Positions 8,432-20,594 of a stretch of DNA of 64,000 bases are shown here, piece by piece. The notes beneath the pieces are model-generated. The model was not told the origin of the DNA. It did not search any database and was given only the letters and a program-made list of their open reading frames with translations. Made by a program: the position numbers and the translations under genes. Position 1 is the first letter of the stretch. Each line of letters opens with the position of its first letter. This DNA comes from Myxococcales bacterium (GTDB lineage: Bacteria; Myxococcota; Bradymonadia; UBA7976; UBA1532): the NCBI GenBank assembly GCA_020633515.1, contig JACKDM010000006.1:60278-124277 (forward strand), given 5' to 3'.

Positions 8432-9424
8432 TCACAGCCGGACGAAACATTGCGCCGCGCGGGGCGCCTTCGCCGCCTCGACCTCGCCGAGCTCGACGAG
8501 CTGGTCGATCAACGCCTGCCATCGCTCGGCGGTCATGGCACCGAGCGCGCCGCTCTCGCCGCGCACGTAGGGCTCGGCGAGCCGCGCCGAGGTGTCCATC
8601 GCGTCCTTGCTCATCGCGGGGTTCTCCCGTGCCATCACGACGTTGATGGGACCCGGCCCGGCGAGGTAGGCGTCCCATCCCTTGCGGGTCGCGTCGATGA
8701 AGCGCCGGGCGACGTCGGGGTTGGCTTCGAGCCATGCCTCGCGGGTCGCGATCACCGCCTCGTAGGGGTCGAACCCGGTCGAGGCGACGTCGAGCACCGC
8801 GACCGGGACGCCGCGGCGGTCGAGCTCCACCGGCTCGGCGAAGACATAGACCGCCTGCGCGAGCGTCGGATCGGCGATGAAGCCGGCGAGGTTGCCCGTC
8901 GACGGCAGCCGTTGCAGCCGCTCGCCGCCGAAGCGCCGGTCGAGCCACTTCGCGAAGGTCTGCCCCGGCTCGAACATCACCCGCCCCTCGCTCTTCCACA
9001 GCGACTCCAGCGTCTGATGCGGGCTCGTCGCGTGCACGATCACCGCCCGCGGCGAGCGGCGGAACTGCGCGTAGACCGCGACGATCGGCGCCCCGCGCGC
9101 CCGGAGCTGCACGATCTCGGGCGCGGTCGTGACCCCGAACTCGACCTGCCCGCTCGCCGCGAGCTGCGCCGCGGGCACCCCCGCGCTGCCCTTGATGATC
9201 TCCACGTCGAGCCCCGCCGCGCGGTAGAGGCCCTGCTCGCGCGCGGCGTAGAGCCCGCCGAACTCCGGCTCGGGCACCCAGTTGAGCTGCACCCGCAGCT
9301 TGACCGGCGGCGCGGCCGCGCCGGCGTCGCCCGCGGGGGGCTCGCGCTTGTCGCAGCCGGCGATCAGGAGGGTGAGGCAGAGGGCGACGAAGACACGCAC
9401 GCGGAGACTCCCTTCGGTTTTCAT
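8432..9424 (-). CDS. ABC transporter substrate-binding lipoprotein, NMT1/THI5-like
   Basis: 330 residues with a signal peptide ending in the lipobox LLIAGC, so a lipid-anchored periplasmic binding protein. LRVQLNWVPEPEFGGLYAA, EQGLYRAAGLDVEI and QLAASGQVEFGV are the hallmark opening of the NMT1/THI5-like fold used by ThiY (pyrimidine precursor of thiamine) and SsuA/TauA (sulfonates). The EFGGLYAA variant is commoner in the thiamine-precursor branch. It overlaps the permease gene by 4 nt (ATGA). No TPP riboswitch was seen upstream of the operon, so the ligand is uncertain. Confidence 0.88.
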   Translation of the reverse strand: MKTEGSLRVRVFVALCLTLLIAGCDKREPPAGDAGAAAPPVKLRVQLNWVPEPEFGGLYAAREQGLYRAAGLDVEIIKGSAGVPAAQLAASGQVEFGVTTAPEIVQLRARGAPIVAVYAQFRRSPRAVIVHATSPHQTLESLWKSEGRVMFEPGQTFAKWLDRRFGGERLQRLPSTGNLAGFIADPTLAQAVYVFAEPVELDRRGVPVAVLDVASTGFDPYEAVIATREAWLEANPDVARRFIDATRKGWDAYLAGPGPINVVMARENPAMSKDAMDTSARLAEPYVRGESGALGAMTAERWQALIDQLVELGEVEAAKAPRAAQCFVRL

Positions 9425-10200
9425 CGAGCGCGGGACGATGGATGCCAGCGCCGCAGCGCGCGGTCGCCGAGCCCGCTGACGAGGCCGAACAACACGAAGC
9501 CGACGAGCGCGCTGAGCAGGATGGCGGCGAAGACCAGATCGGTTCGCGCCTCGCGGATCGAGGTCAGGATCACGATCCCGATCGGCGCGTCGGCCCCGGC
9601 GAAGCCGCTGACGAACTCGCCGACCACCGCGCCGATGACCGCGAGCCCGGCCGCGATCCGCAGCCCGGTGACGATGCCGGGCAGCGCCGACCACATCTCG
9701 AGCTTGTGCCAGGTGGCGAAGCGCCCGGCGCCGTGGATCGCAAACAGCTCGCGCAGCTCGGGATCGGTCGAGCGCAGCCCGTCGACGGTGTTGGCGATCA
9801 CCGGGAAGACCGAGACGATCACCGCCGAGGCGACGACGGCGTCGAGGCCGTAGCCGAACCAGATCGTCAGCAGCGGCGCGATCGCGACGACGGGCACCAT
9901 CTGCAAGAGGTTGGCGAGCGGGTAGACCCCGCGGCGCAGCACCTCGATCGAGGCGAGCAGGGTGCCGGCCGCGACCCCGAGCACCGCCGCGATGCCGAAG
10001 CCGAGGAAGCTCGCCGCCGCCGTGCGCGCGGTCGCGGCGAGCAGCATCGCGCGGCGCTCGACGAAGCCTTCGAAGACGGCGAGCGGCGAGGGGCAGAGGT
10101 ACTCGGGGACCTCGGCGAGCGTCACCGCCGCCTGCCAGAGCGCGAGCGCGAGCAGCACCGTCACCAGCGGCGGCCCCGCGGTCGTCATCAGCCGCCGCAT
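9421..10200 (-). CDS. ABC transporter permease (SsuC/TauC/ThiX type)
   Basis: 259 residues with about six membrane spans. The EAA loop appears as WHKLEMWSALPGIVTGLRIA, the coupling helix that docks on the ATPase. The N-terminus MRRLMTTAGPPLVTVLLALA matches the family. An in-frame GTG at 10227 overlaps the ATPase stop as GTGA and could be the true start, adding nine residues. It forms one importer with the binding protein (downstream) and ATPase (upstream). Confidence 0.9.
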   Translation of the reverse strand: MRRLMTTAGPPLVTVLLALALWQAAVTLAEVPEYLCPSPLAVFEGFVERRAMLLAATARTAAASFLGFGIAAVLGVAAGTLLASIEVLRRGVYPLANLLQMVPVVAIAPLLTIWFGYGLDAVVASAVIVSVFPVIANTVDGLRSTDPELRELFAIHGAGRFATWHKLEMWSALPGIVTGLRIAAGLAVIGAVVGEFVSGFAGADAPIGIVILTSIREARTDLVFAAILLSALVGFVLFGLVSGLGDRALRRWHPSSRAR

Positions 10201-10223
10201 CGCGCCGCCGCGCGCCGCGCCGC

Positions 10224-11006
10224 TCACCGCGACGCCTCCCGCACCCCGCGCTCGAGCGCCGCCTGCGCGCGCGCCACGTACGCCACGAAGCGCGCCTCGG
10301 TGCGCAGATCGGGGCCGCGCTCGGCCTGCGCGATCGCGACGTCGAACGCCTCGATCACCCGCCCCGGGCGCGGCGCGAGCACGACGACGTGGTCGGCGAG
10401 GTAGACCGCCTCGCTGATGCTGTGGGTGATGAGCACCACCGTCATCGGGCGGGCGAGCCACAGCGCGCGCAGCTCGTCGTCGAGGCGGGTGCGGGTGATC
10501 TCGTCGAGCGCGCCGAACGGCTCGTCGAGCAGCAGCAGCCGCGGGCGGGTGACGAGCGCGCGGGCGAGCGCGGCGCGCATCTTCATGCCGCCGGAGAGGG
10601 TGTGGCTGCGCGCGTCGGCGAAGTCGGCGAGGCCGACCCGGGCGAGCATCTCGCGCGCGCGGGCCTCACGGACTGCCCGCGGCGCGCCGGCGAGCTCGAG
10701 CGGCAGCGCGACGTTGTGCAGCACCGTGCGCCACGGCAGCAGGCGCGGCTCCTGGAAGGCATAGCTGATGTCGCCCGGCCCCGGCGCGCTCGCGAAGCGC
10801 ACGGCGCCCGCGCTCGGCTGGTCGAGCCCGCCGATCAGGCGCAGCAGCGTGGTCTTGCCGCAGCCCGACGGCCCGAGGAAGGCGGTGAAGCGGGCGGCGG
10901 GCAGCTCGAGGTGCAGGTCGCGCAGCGCCTCGACCTCGCCGAAGCGGCGCCCGAGGTGGTCGAGCGAGAGCGCGAGCGGGGCGGGTTCGGGCGCGGCGTC
11001 GGGCAA
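10224..11006 (-). CDS. ABC transporter ATPase (SsuB/TauB/ThiZ type)
   Basis: 260 residues from a TTG start at 11006 that has GGAG six bases upstream; the frame is open further upstream to 11195 but that part is Arg/Pro-rich and lacks family similarity. Walker A GPSGCGKTT, Q-loop FQEPRLLPW, signature LSGGMKMR, Walker B LLLLDEPFG and the His switch ITHS are all present. It energises the importer encoded downstream. The GGMKMR signature replaces the common GGMRQR, as in some members of this subfamily. Gene start is the only uncertain point. Confidence 0.9.
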   Translation of the reverse strand: MPDAAPEPAPLALSLDHLGRRFGEVEALRDLHLELPAARFTAFLGPSGCGKTTLLRLIGGLDQPSAGAVRFASAPGPGDISYAFQEPRLLPWRTVLHNVALPLELAGAPRAVREARAREMLARVGLADFADARSHTLSGGMKMRAALARALVTRPRLLLLDEPFGALDEITRTRLDDELRALWLARPMTVVLITHSISEAVYLADHVVVLAPRPGRVIEAFDVAIAQAERGPDLRTEARFVAYVARAQAALERGVREASR

Positions 11007-11221
11007 GCGCGGCTCCGGTCGATGGTGCTGCGGCGCCGGCGCCGCGTCAGGCCGGGGAGGATAGCGGAAGGTCGGTTCGGGTTTCGAGCGCCGGGGACGC
11101 GGCCGATGGCTCGATCGGGCGGCTGGCGGCGCCTGCGCCTCGAAGACGCGGCGCCGAGCAACGCTACACGGGCCGCGACCGCCTGCGTACCGCACCGGCC
11201 ACCACCTCGGAGGAGACCCCG

Positions 11222-12953
11222 ATGCCCCGCGCCCGCCGCGCCCTCTGCGCCCTGCCGCTCGCGCTCGCGCTCGCCGGCTGCACCGACGACGACCCGGCCG
11301 CCCCCGACGACGCCGCGCCCCTCGCCGACGCCGCGCCCGACGCGGCCGCGCTCGACCAGGCGCTCCCCGATCTCGGCCCGCCCGACCAGGACCCGCCCGA
11401 TCTCGCGCTCCCCGACGCCGCGATCCCCGACATGGCCCCGCCCGACATGGGCCCGACCGACCCCTACGAGGCGCTCACCGCCTGCCTCACCCGCCTCGTC
11501 GCCGAGAGCGACGCCACCGGCGCCGCCGTCGCGATCATCGAAGGCGGCGCGGTCACCTTCCAGGCCGGCGTCGGCACCCGCGGCCCCGAGGACGAGCGCC
11601 CGGTCGCCTCGACGACCCTCTTCCGCTTCGGCTCGGTGCTCAAGGGCATGACCGCGCTCGGCGTGCTCGGCTACGTCGACGAAGGCGCCATCACCCTCGA
11701 CACCCCCATCGTCGACATCGTGCCCGCGCTCGGCGACCACCCCGACCCCCGCTGGCACGACCTCACCGTGCATCACCTCATCAGCCACCAGGGCGGCTTC
11801 GCCGACTACATCGGCCTCGAAGCGCCCGGCGCGCCCGACAGCCGCCTCGCCGAGTACCTCACCGGCGAGGAGTTCGGCGCCCGCGCCTACTTCATGGCCG
11901 ACCCCGGCAGCTTCTACAACTACGCCAACCCCAACTTCATGATCGCCGGCCTCGTGCTCGAGACCCTCGCCGGCGAGCCCTACCGCCTCGCCATGCAGCA
12001 CCGGGTCTTCGAGCCGCTCGGCCTCGCCCGCATGCCCTTCCTCGCCGAGGAGGTCTTCGCCGACGGCGACTTCGCGGTCGGCGTCACCGCCGGCTTCGTG
12101 CCCGGCACCACCCGCCCTGCGCCGCCCGACGCCTACGACGCCGTCTGGGTCCGCCCCGCCGGCCTCGGCTGGGCCTCGGTCGAAGACCTCGCCCGCTACG
12201 CGCAGTACATCATCGCCCGCCCCGACGACGGCCCCGCCGCCGCGCTCGTCAGCGCCGACACCTGGACCGCCTGGCGCACGCCCTACGCCGACGCCGAGAG
12301 CTTCGCCGTCGCCGCCGGCTACGGCTACGGCCTCTTCATCTACGACGGCGTCATGCTCGGCCCCGAGAGCTACCACCCCGTCGAGATCATCGAGCACGGC
12401 GGCAACATCAACGGCTACACCGCCCAGCTCGTCACCGCCCCCGCGCTCGGCTTCGGCGCCGCGCTCCTCGTCAACGGCGACGCGCTCAACGACCGCCTCA
12501 ACGCTTGCGCCGCCCCGCTCCTCGCCGCCCAGCCCGGCCTCCCCCCCGCCGAGGCCCCGCCCGCCGACCGCGCCGTCGACCGCGCGACCTTCGTCGACTA
12601 TGTCGGCGACTTCGAAGACCCCAACAACGTCGGCCCGATCCACGTCGCCCTCGACGAGACCGGGGACCTCACGCTCTCCATGCCGCTCGTCGAGGAGGCC
12701 GAGGTGCCCTACGAGCCGGTCCTCATCGACGTCGCCCGCGACATGTTCCTCCTCCGCATCCAGGGCCTCGTCATCCCGATCAGCGGCATCCGCCGCGCCG
12801 GCGAAGAGACCGTGCACTGGCTGCGCACGCGCTTCTTCGTCGGCACCCGCCCCGAACAGCTCGAACCCGTCCAGAAGCGCGCCCCCACCGCCGACGCGCT
12901 CCGCCGCCGCCTCGACGCGCTCCGCACCCTGCCCCCGCCCCCGCCGCTGCGCT

Positions 12954-12967
<14 letters not shown>
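11222..12967 (+). CDS. Lipoprotein serine hydrolase, beta-lactamase/PBP4*-like
   Basis: 581 residues. Signal peptide with lipobox LALAGC, then an acidic Pro/Asp-rich linker (about 20-80, ending PDMAPPDMGP) that would tether the domain away from the membrane. The catalytic domain has SxxK (GSVLKGM), YxN (YNYANPNF) and HGG (IEHGGNINGY), i.e. the class C beta-lactamase / D-aminopeptidase fold. A C-terminal beta domain (about 465-560) follows. Likely acts on D-amino-acid peptides, peptidoglycan fragments or esters outside the inner membrane; true beta-lactamase activity is not implied. Starts 10 bp after a GGAGG box. Its 3' end overlaps the convergent kinase gene by 14 bp. Confidence 0.9.
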
Positions 12968-15266
<2,299 letters not shown>

Positions 15267-15461
15267 CGGGCTCTCGGTTCGGGGCACAGGGCTCTCGGTG
15301 ACCAGCTCTCCGGGTCCAGACTATTGTGACATCGACCCCCGCGTCCACGTCGCGGTGCAGACGATTACAGATCGCCCCCCGGCTCCACCCGCCGACAACC
15401 CGCTTGATTTTGCCGCCCCGCTGGGCGACTCCGATCCCGACGCCCCCCGGAGACCTCGCCC

Positions 15462-15677
15462 ATGCCCGCCTTCTTCCCCATGCGCCGCGGCGACCTCGCC
15501 TACCTCGCCGCCCTCGCCATCGCCACCGCGCTCTGCTTCCTCCCCGCCTGGCGCGACATCCACCTCGCCGGCATGGCGCTCACCGGCTGGCTCCTCGCCG
15601 CGCTGATGGTGCTCTCGCCCGCCATCGCCCTCGCCCGCATCGCCGCCGAGCGCCGCGACGACCGGAGGCGACCATGA
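15462..15677 (+). CDS. Small two-helix membrane protein, partner of sodium:solute symporter
   Basis: 71 residues with two hydrophobic helices (about 12-28 and 36-58) and an Arg-rich tail. The stop overlaps the symporter start as ATGA, so both are made together. Small accessory membrane proteins encoded directly before SSS-family transporters are common (for example YhdT before PanF, or DUF485/DUF3311-like proteins). I see the same arrangement but cannot place this sequence in one of those families. Confidence 0.75.
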   Translation: MPAFFPMRRGDLAYLAALAIATALCFLPAWRDIHLAGMALTGWLLAALMVLSPAIALARIAAERRDDRRRP

Positions 15678-17104
15678 GCCTCGAAGAAGGCATCGTCGCC
15701 GCCTACCTCGCCGCCTGCGTCGCCATCGGCCTCATCGCCGCCCGCCGGGTCCTCACCAGCAACGACGAATACTGGGTCGCCGGCCGCCGCATCGGACCCG
15801 GGGTCAACGCCATCGCCATCATGGCCACCCTCGCCAGCGGCGGCTCCATCGTCGGCGTCATGGGCCTCGCCTACGCCCGCGGCCTCCCCGCCACCCTCGC
15901 CCTCTTCGCCGGCGCCGTCGTCGGCTTCCCCCTCGCCGCGCTCCTCGTCGCCCGCCCGCTCCGCAACTTCGGCCGCTACACCATCACCGACTTCCTCGCC
16001 TGGCGCTTCCCCGCCCCCATCGTCCGCCTCGGCGTCCCCGTCCTCATCGTCGTCGCGTTCACCATCTACGTCGTCGCCCAGCTCAAGGCCGCCGGCGTCA
16101 CCGCCCAGGTCCTCCTCGGATGGGACTATGACACCGCGCTCTGGGTCTCCACCCTCGTCTTCGTCGCCTATGTCTCCGTCGGCGGCATGCTCGCCATCAC
16201 CTGGACCGACGTCGTGCAAGGCGCGCTCATGATGCTGCTCGTGCTCGGCGCCGCCGCCCTGCTCCTCGCCGACGAAGGCGGCCTCGCGCTCACCCGCGCC
16301 GCCACCCAAGCCCCCGCCCTCGGCGCGGCCGGCGGCGGCGCCCTCGCCACCCAGCTCGGATCCTTCGTCATCTGGGCCGCCGCCATCCCCGTCATCCCCC
16401 ACGTCGTCATGCGCGTCTACACCGCCCGCGACGCCCGCGGCGCCCGCCTCTCGCTCAACCTCGCCATGGTCGCCTACAGCGTCATCATCCTCGCCGCCGT
16501 CCTCGTCATCGTCCCGATCGGCCGCCTCGAGTTCCCCGCCCTCACCGACGCCGACAGCGTCTTCCACCGCGTCATCGAAGCCCACTTCCCCCCGCTCGTC
16601 CGCGGCCTCGCCGTCGCCGCCGTCATCGCCGCCGTCATGTCCACCACCGACGCGCTCCTCCTCGCGTGCAGCTCCGCCATCGCGCACGACCTCATCGAAC
16701 AGCACACCCGCCGCCCCCTCTCCGCCAAGGCGCTCGGCCGCATCAACGTCGCCGTCGTCTGGCTCGTCGGCGCCGTCGCCATGTGGCTCGCCCGCGACCC
16801 CCCCGCGCTCCTCACCGAGCTCTACAGCGCCGCCGTCGGCGTCCTCGCCGCCGGCCTCTTCATCCCCCTCGTCGCCGGGATCTGGTGGCGCCGCGCCAAC
16901 CGCCTCGGCGGCGCCGCCGCGTTCGCCACCGGCGCCGGCGTCTACCTCGCGCTCCAGCTCGGCGGCGGCGACCTCGTCCCCCCGCTCTCCGCCATCCTCT
17001 TCGCGCTCCCCGCCAGCGCCCTCGCCATGTGGATCGGCGGCCGCCTCGGCGCCCCCGAGCGCGACGCCACCCTCGCCGCCGTCGAAGCCCTGCATCGCGA
17101 CTGA
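15674..17104 (+). CDS. Sodium:solute symporter (SSS family)
   Basis: 476 residues with about 13 predicted membrane spans. SSS hallmarks are DEYWVAGRRIGPGVNAIAIM near residue 30, LASGGSIVGVMGLAY, TITDFLAWRF, GGMLAITWTDVVQGALMML and STTDALLLACSSAIAHDL. It resembles the PanF/PutP/monocarboxylate branch. It would couple inward sodium flux to uptake of a small organic solute; the substrate cannot be read from the sequence. Confidence 0.92.
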   Translation: MSLEEGIVAAYLAACVAIGLIAARRVLTSNDEYWVAGRRIGPGVNAIAIMATLASGGSIVGVMGLAYARGLPATLALFAGAVVGFPLAALLVARPLRNFGRYTITDFLAWRFPAPIVRLGVPVLIVVAFTIYVVAQLKAAGVTAQVLLGWDYDTALWVSTLVFVAYVSVGGMLAITWTDVVQGALMMLLVLGAAALLLADEGGLALTRAATQAPALGAAGGGALATQLGSFVIWAAAIPVIPHVVMRVYTARDARGARLSLNLAMVAYSVIILAAVLVIVPIGRLEFPALTDADSVFHRVIEAHFPPLVRGLAVAAVIAAVMSTTDALLLACSSAIAHDLIEQHTRRPLSAKALGRINVAVVWLVGAVAMWLARDPPALLTELYSAAVGVLAAGLFIPLVAGIWWRRANRLGGAAAFATGAGVYLALQLGGGDLVPPLSAILFALPASALAMWIGGRLGAPERDATLAAVEALHRD

Positions 17105-17196
17105 CCGCCCCTCGGGATCGATCCCTGCGTGTTCCCCCCTACCCTTCCCGCGCGAATCCGGTAGACTCCGCCGCCGCACGCACCGCGGAGGAGCCG

Positions 17197-17706
17197 ATGA
17201 CCGCGCCCGAGTCCTACGACGACCTCGTCGACCTGCTCGCGCTCTACGAGGCGCCCAACACCGACGGCATGCCCGACGTGCCCGACCTCCTGCGCGCGGT
17301 CACCGCCGCCGGCGCCTGGGACGACGGCCGGCAATGGGCGGCCGCCATCGGACAAGCCATCACCATCTCATGCGCCTACAGCGACGTCGCCGACGACGTC
17401 TACGGCCAGCGTGTCGCCTTCTGGGACGACGAAGGCCCCCTCCGCGATGACTGGTTCGACGTCCCCTACACCCTGCTCCCCCCCGTCTTCGAAGCGCTCC
17501 TCGACGCCGCCCATGCCAGGCCCCCGCAATGGGGCGCGCTCCTCCTCGCCGCGCTCGGACGCATCGAGGCCTGTGGCATCGATGACTTCGACCGCGTCGA
17601 CGCCGCCATCGCCGCCGCCGCCGGCCTGCCATGCGAAGGCGACGCCCGCGCCAGGCGCGCCGCGCTCGCCGCCGCCCACCCCGAGCTGCTGCGCGACGCC
17701 GGCTGA
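17197..17706 (+). CDS. Hypothetical acidic protein, 169 aa
   Basis: Starts with ATG after a strong GGAGGAG site. The sequence is acidic, helical and lacks a signal peptide. Motifs such as [20 protein letters not shown] and [19 protein letters not shown] suggest a small helical-repeat or immunity-like scaffold, but I do not recognise the family. It stands alone between the symporter and the esterase. Confidence 0.7.
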   Translation: MTAPESYDDLVDLLALYEAPNTDGMPDVPDLLRAVTAAGAWDDGRQWAAAIGQAITISCAYSDVADDVYGQRVAFWDDEGPLRDDWFDVPYTLLPPVFEALLDAAHARPPQWGALLLAALGRIEACGIDDFDRVDAAIAAAAGLPCEGDARARRAALAAAHPELLRDAG

Positions 17707-17773
17707 GCCACCCCCGCATTTCACCGTGGCGATCGCCCGGCGCCCGCGGCACCATGCGTGGCAGGAGGTGGTC

Positions 17774-18997
17774 ATGCGGACGCGATTCGGGTGGTTGTGG
17801 GCATGCCTCGCGCTTGCGCTCACCGGCTGCGACGACGGGTCGCCGGCGGCCGAAGCGGACGACGCGGCGGGCTGGCGGGATGTCATCAGCGAAGCGGACG
17901 AGGGCGTCGCGCCCGAGCCCGAGCCGACCACCGAGCCCGAGCCCCTGCCCGAGCCGGAGCCCACCGCCGAGCCCGAGCCCATGCCCGAGCCCGAGCCCGA
18001 CCCCGAACCCACGCCCGATCCCGAACCGACCCCCGACCCCGAACCCACGCCCGACCCCGAGCCCACGCCCGACCCCGAGCCCACGCCCGACCCCGAGCCA
18101 TCACCCGACCCCGAGCCCGCGCCCGACCGGGTCCCGCCCCCCTTCCCCCCCTACTCCCACGGCGAGTGCCCCCCGCTCGTCGGCGGCCCCACCGAAGACA
18201 CCGCCGTCGTCACCGGCTTCCCCACCGGCGACACCACCCGCGCCTTCCGGCTCCTCGTGCCCGACAACTACGACGGCAGCCGCCCCTACCCGCTCGTCTT
18301 CGCGTGGCACTGGCTCAACGCCACCTCCGCCTCGTTCATCCGCGAGGGCGAATTGGAGAGCGCCGTCGAGCAGATGGAGTTCATCGCCGTGCTCCCCGAC
18401 GCCGTCCGCAACGACCAGGGCGACCGCGTCTTCCTCCTCACCTGGCCCTTCGCCGAGGTCTGGGGCGTCGAGGCCGAGATGCTCTTCTTCGACGACCTGC
18501 TCGCCTGCGTCGGGCAGCAGTTCAACATCGACGAGCAGCGCGTCTATGGCATCGGCGTCAGCGCCGGCGGGCTGTGGCTCACCTACCTCGCCACCACCGC
18601 GCGCGCCAACTACTTCGCCGCCATCGAGGTCCTCAGCGGCGGGCTCGGCGCCGTCTTCGACTTCTGGAGCCTCGAGTACGTGCCCCAGATGCGCAAGTTC
18701 CCGACGCTCGTGGTCTGGGGCGGACCCATCGACTGGCTCGGGATCAGCTTCCACGAGGCATCACAGCGACTCCGCGATGCCTTGGTGGGTGACGATCACT
18801 TCGTGACGACCTGCATGCACGACGCCGGGCACGGCGTGCCGCCGATCGAGCCCCGCGAGGGCGACACGCGGTTCCGCTTCCTGTGGACGTTCATGTTCGA
18901 CCATGACTACTCATGGGATCGCAACACATCACCCTATTACCGCGATGGCTTGCCCGATGTCTTCCCCGACTGGTGTGAGATCGCGTCCGCCGAGTGA
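17774..18997 (+). CDS. Lipoprotein esterase, PHB-depolymerase/LpqC-like, with PEPTPD linker
   Basis: 407 residues. Signal peptide with lipobox LALTGC, then a long linker of Pro-Glu-Pro-Thr-Pro-Asp repeats (DNA about 17915-18126) that extends the enzyme from the membrane. The catalytic domain starts near residue 150 and has the nucleophile motif [10 protein letters not shown] (GxSxG) and a probable catalytic His in [29 protein letters not shown] is typical of the LpqC/PHB-depolymerase alpha/beta-hydrolase branch. Substrate probably an extracellular ester. Confidence 0.88.
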   Translation: MRTRFGWLWACLALALTGCDDGSPAAEADDAAGWRDVISEADEGVAPEPEPTTEPEPLPEPEPTAEPEPMPEPEPDPEPTPDPEPTPDPEPTPDPEPTPDPEPTPDPEPSPDPEPAPDRVPPPFPPYSHGECPPLVGGPTEDTAVVTGFPTGDTTRAFRLLVPDNYDGSRPYPLVFAWHWLNATSASFIREGELESAVEQMEFIAVLPDAVRNDQGDRVFLLTWPFAEVWGVEAEMLFFDDLLACVGQQFNIDEQRVYGIGVSAGGLWLTYLATTARANYFAAIEVLSGGLGAVFDFWSLEYVPQMRKFPTLVVWGGPIDWLGISFHEASQRLRDALVGDDHFVTTCMHDAGHGVPPIEPREGDTRFRFLWTFMFDHDYSWDRNTSPYYRDGLPDVFPDWCEIASAE

Positions 18998-19044
18998 CGG
19001 CGAGCCACCGCGCCCATCACCGGCGCGCGTGCACGACGCCACCG

Positions 19045-19204
19045 CCGGATGGCAGCGTCGCCGGATGGCAGCGTCGCCGGATGACAGCGTCGCCGGATGA
19101 CAGCGTCGCCGGATGACAGCGTCGCCGGATGGCAGCGTCGCCGGATGACAGCGTCGCCGGATGACAGCGTCGCCGGATGACAGCGCCGCCGGATGGCAGC
19201 GCCG
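19045..19204. repeat. Tandem repeat, ten units of 16 bp
   Basis: Ten head-to-tail units of CCGGATGRCAGCGYCG fill the gap between the esterase and the convergent 99-aa gene. Units vary only at two positions (G/A in GATGGCA or GATGACA; T/C near the end). There are no spacers, so this is not CRISPR. No open frame through it looks like protein. Confidence 0.95.
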
Positions 19205-19253
19205 TCGGCGGGGCTTCGAGCCGTGACCGCCGGGACCGGCGGCCCCGCGGGGC

Positions 19254-19553
19254 TCAGGTGCGAACCTTGAGCTCCTTCATGCCGCGCCGCATCGCCTTCT
19301 GCGTGTTCTTGCCGAGGTCACGCAGCCAGCCGTCCTTCTTCTTGGTGTTCGAGTTGTCGTGCCCTTCGAGGTAGCGCTCGCTCCCGTTGATCATGGCCTT
19401 GGCCATCTTGCGCTGCCGCTTCTCGAACGGCTTGAGCAGCGTCGACTGCTTCTTCTTCTTCTTGCCCTTCTCTTCGTAGATGGTCACGGGACCATTCACC
19501 CGGTCGAGCACGATGATGCGCTCCACCGAATCGACCGTCGTCAGCTTCGACAT
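19254..19553 (-). CDS. Small Lys-rich basic protein, 99 aa
   Basis: Starts MSKLTTVDSVERIIVLDRVN after a GGGGGGAG site. A beta-like N-terminal part (RIIVLDRVNGPVTIYEEK) is followed by a run GKKKKKQS and a basic helical C-terminus (KPFEKRQRKMAKAM ... TKKKDGWLRDLGKNTQKA). From memory this resembles small DUF6312-type proteins; I cannot confirm it. Its use of Lys and lower GC contrasts with the Arg-rich proteome. The basic surface suggests nucleic-acid or membrane binding. It ends 50 bp from the 16-bp tandem repeat. Confidence 0.82.
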   Translation of the reverse strand: MSKLTTVDSVERIIVLDRVNGPVTIYEEKGKKKKKQSTLLKPFEKRQRKMAKAMINGSERYLEGHDNSNTKKKDGWLRDLGKNTQKAMRRGMKELKVRT

Positions 19554-19646
19554 CGCTCCCCCCTTCGGGCTCGGTGCGGTTGGCCCTGCGACTCTACCAC
19601 GCAGCGGCGCCCGAAACACAAGCGCGTCTCCGCGTGATGAGGGGGA

Positions 19647-20594
19647 TCACGCGAGCTTCATCGCCGCGACGATCTCATCGGCGAGGTGATACGGATCGGC
19701 CGCCCGCCGTTCGAGCGCGTCGACCATCGCGTCGAGCCCGCCCGCGCCATCGACCGCCGCCGCCGCCGCCTGCCGCAGCCGCGCATACACCCGATCCACC
19801 AGGGCGGCCCGCTGCCGCGCCCGCGCCCGCCGCCGCCCCTCCGCGCTCTCGCCCAGCCAGACCCGATGCCGCTCGATGTGCCCCGCCAGCGCCGCGATCC
19901 CCACGTCGTCCGTCGCCACCGTGCGCGCGATCGGCACCGCCCAGCCCCGCCGATCGGGCCCCTCCAGCTCCAGCATCATCGCCAGATGCCGCGCCGCCCG
20001 CTCCGCGTCGGGGTGATCGGCCTTGTTGAGCACGAAGACATCGGCGATCTCCAGCAGCCCCGCCTTGATCGCCTGCACCCCGTCCCCGAGCCCCGGCACC
20101 GTCACCACCACCGAGGTGTGCACCGTGTCCACCACGTCCACCTCGTCCTGCCCCACCCCCACCGTCTCGACGATCACCACGTCGAAGCCCATCGCGTCGA
20201 AGACCGTCAGGATGTCCCGCGTGCTCGCCGACAGCCCCCCGAGCACCCCCCGCGTCGCGAGGCTGCGGATGAACACCCCCGCGTCCCCCGCGTGCCGCTG
20301 CATCCGCACCCGATCACCGAGGATCGCGCCCCCGCTGAACGGGCTCGACGGATCGACCGCCACCACCGCGACCGTGCGCCCCTCGCCCCGATAGTGCGCG
20401 ATCAGCCGATCGGTCAGCGTGCTCTTGCCCGCCCCCGGGTTGCCGGTGATCCCGAGCAGAAACGCCCGCCCCGTATGCGGATACAGCTCCGCCAGCACCG
20501 CGCGCGCCGCCGGCGCCTCGTCATCGAGCGCCCGCATCAGCCGCGCCGCCGCCCGCACGTCGCCGCCCCGCACCGCGTCCGCGAGCGCGCTCAC
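19647..20594 (-). CDS. meaB: MeaB/ArgK-family GTPase (acyl-CoA mutase chaperone)
   Basis: 315 residues from a GTG start that overlaps the acyl-CoA dehydrogenase stop (GTGA). P-loop GNPGAGKST, DPSSPFSGGAILGDRVRM, VETVGVGQDE and NKAD are diagnostic of MeaB-type G3E GTPases. MeaB loads and protects the B12-dependent methylmalonyl-CoA (or isobutyryl-CoA) mutase. No mutase gene lies in the window. Coupling to an acyl-CoA dehydrogenase suggests branched-chain or propionyl-CoA metabolism. Confidence 0.95.
   Translation of the reverse strand: MSALADAVRGGDVRAAARLMRALDDEAPAARAVLAELYPHTGRAFLLGITGNPGAGKSTLTDRLIAHYRGEGRTVAVVAVDPSSPFSGGAILGDRVRMQRHAGDAGVFIRSLATRGVLGGLSASTRDILTVFDAMGFDVVIVETVGVGQDEVDVVDTVHTSVVVTVPGLGDGVQAIKAGLLEIADVFVLNKADHPDAERAARHLAMMLELEGPDRRGWAVPIARTVATDDVGIAALAGHIERHRVWLGESAEGRRRARARQRAALVDRVYARLRQAAAAAVDGAGGLDAMVDALERRAADPYHLADEIVAAMKLA

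Noticed and set aside
11007..11221. TPP riboswitch ahead of the NMT1/THI5-like importer
   Set aside because: No CTGAGA or downstream thi-box pairing found on the - strand.
17915..18126. DNA repeat array within the esterase gene considered as a mobile or CRISPR element
   Set aside because: It is an in-frame Pro-Glu/Pro-Thr-Pro-Asp linker.
19045..19204. CRISPR-like array
   Set aside because: Units are directly adjacent with no unique spacers and only 16 bp long; no cas genes nearby.
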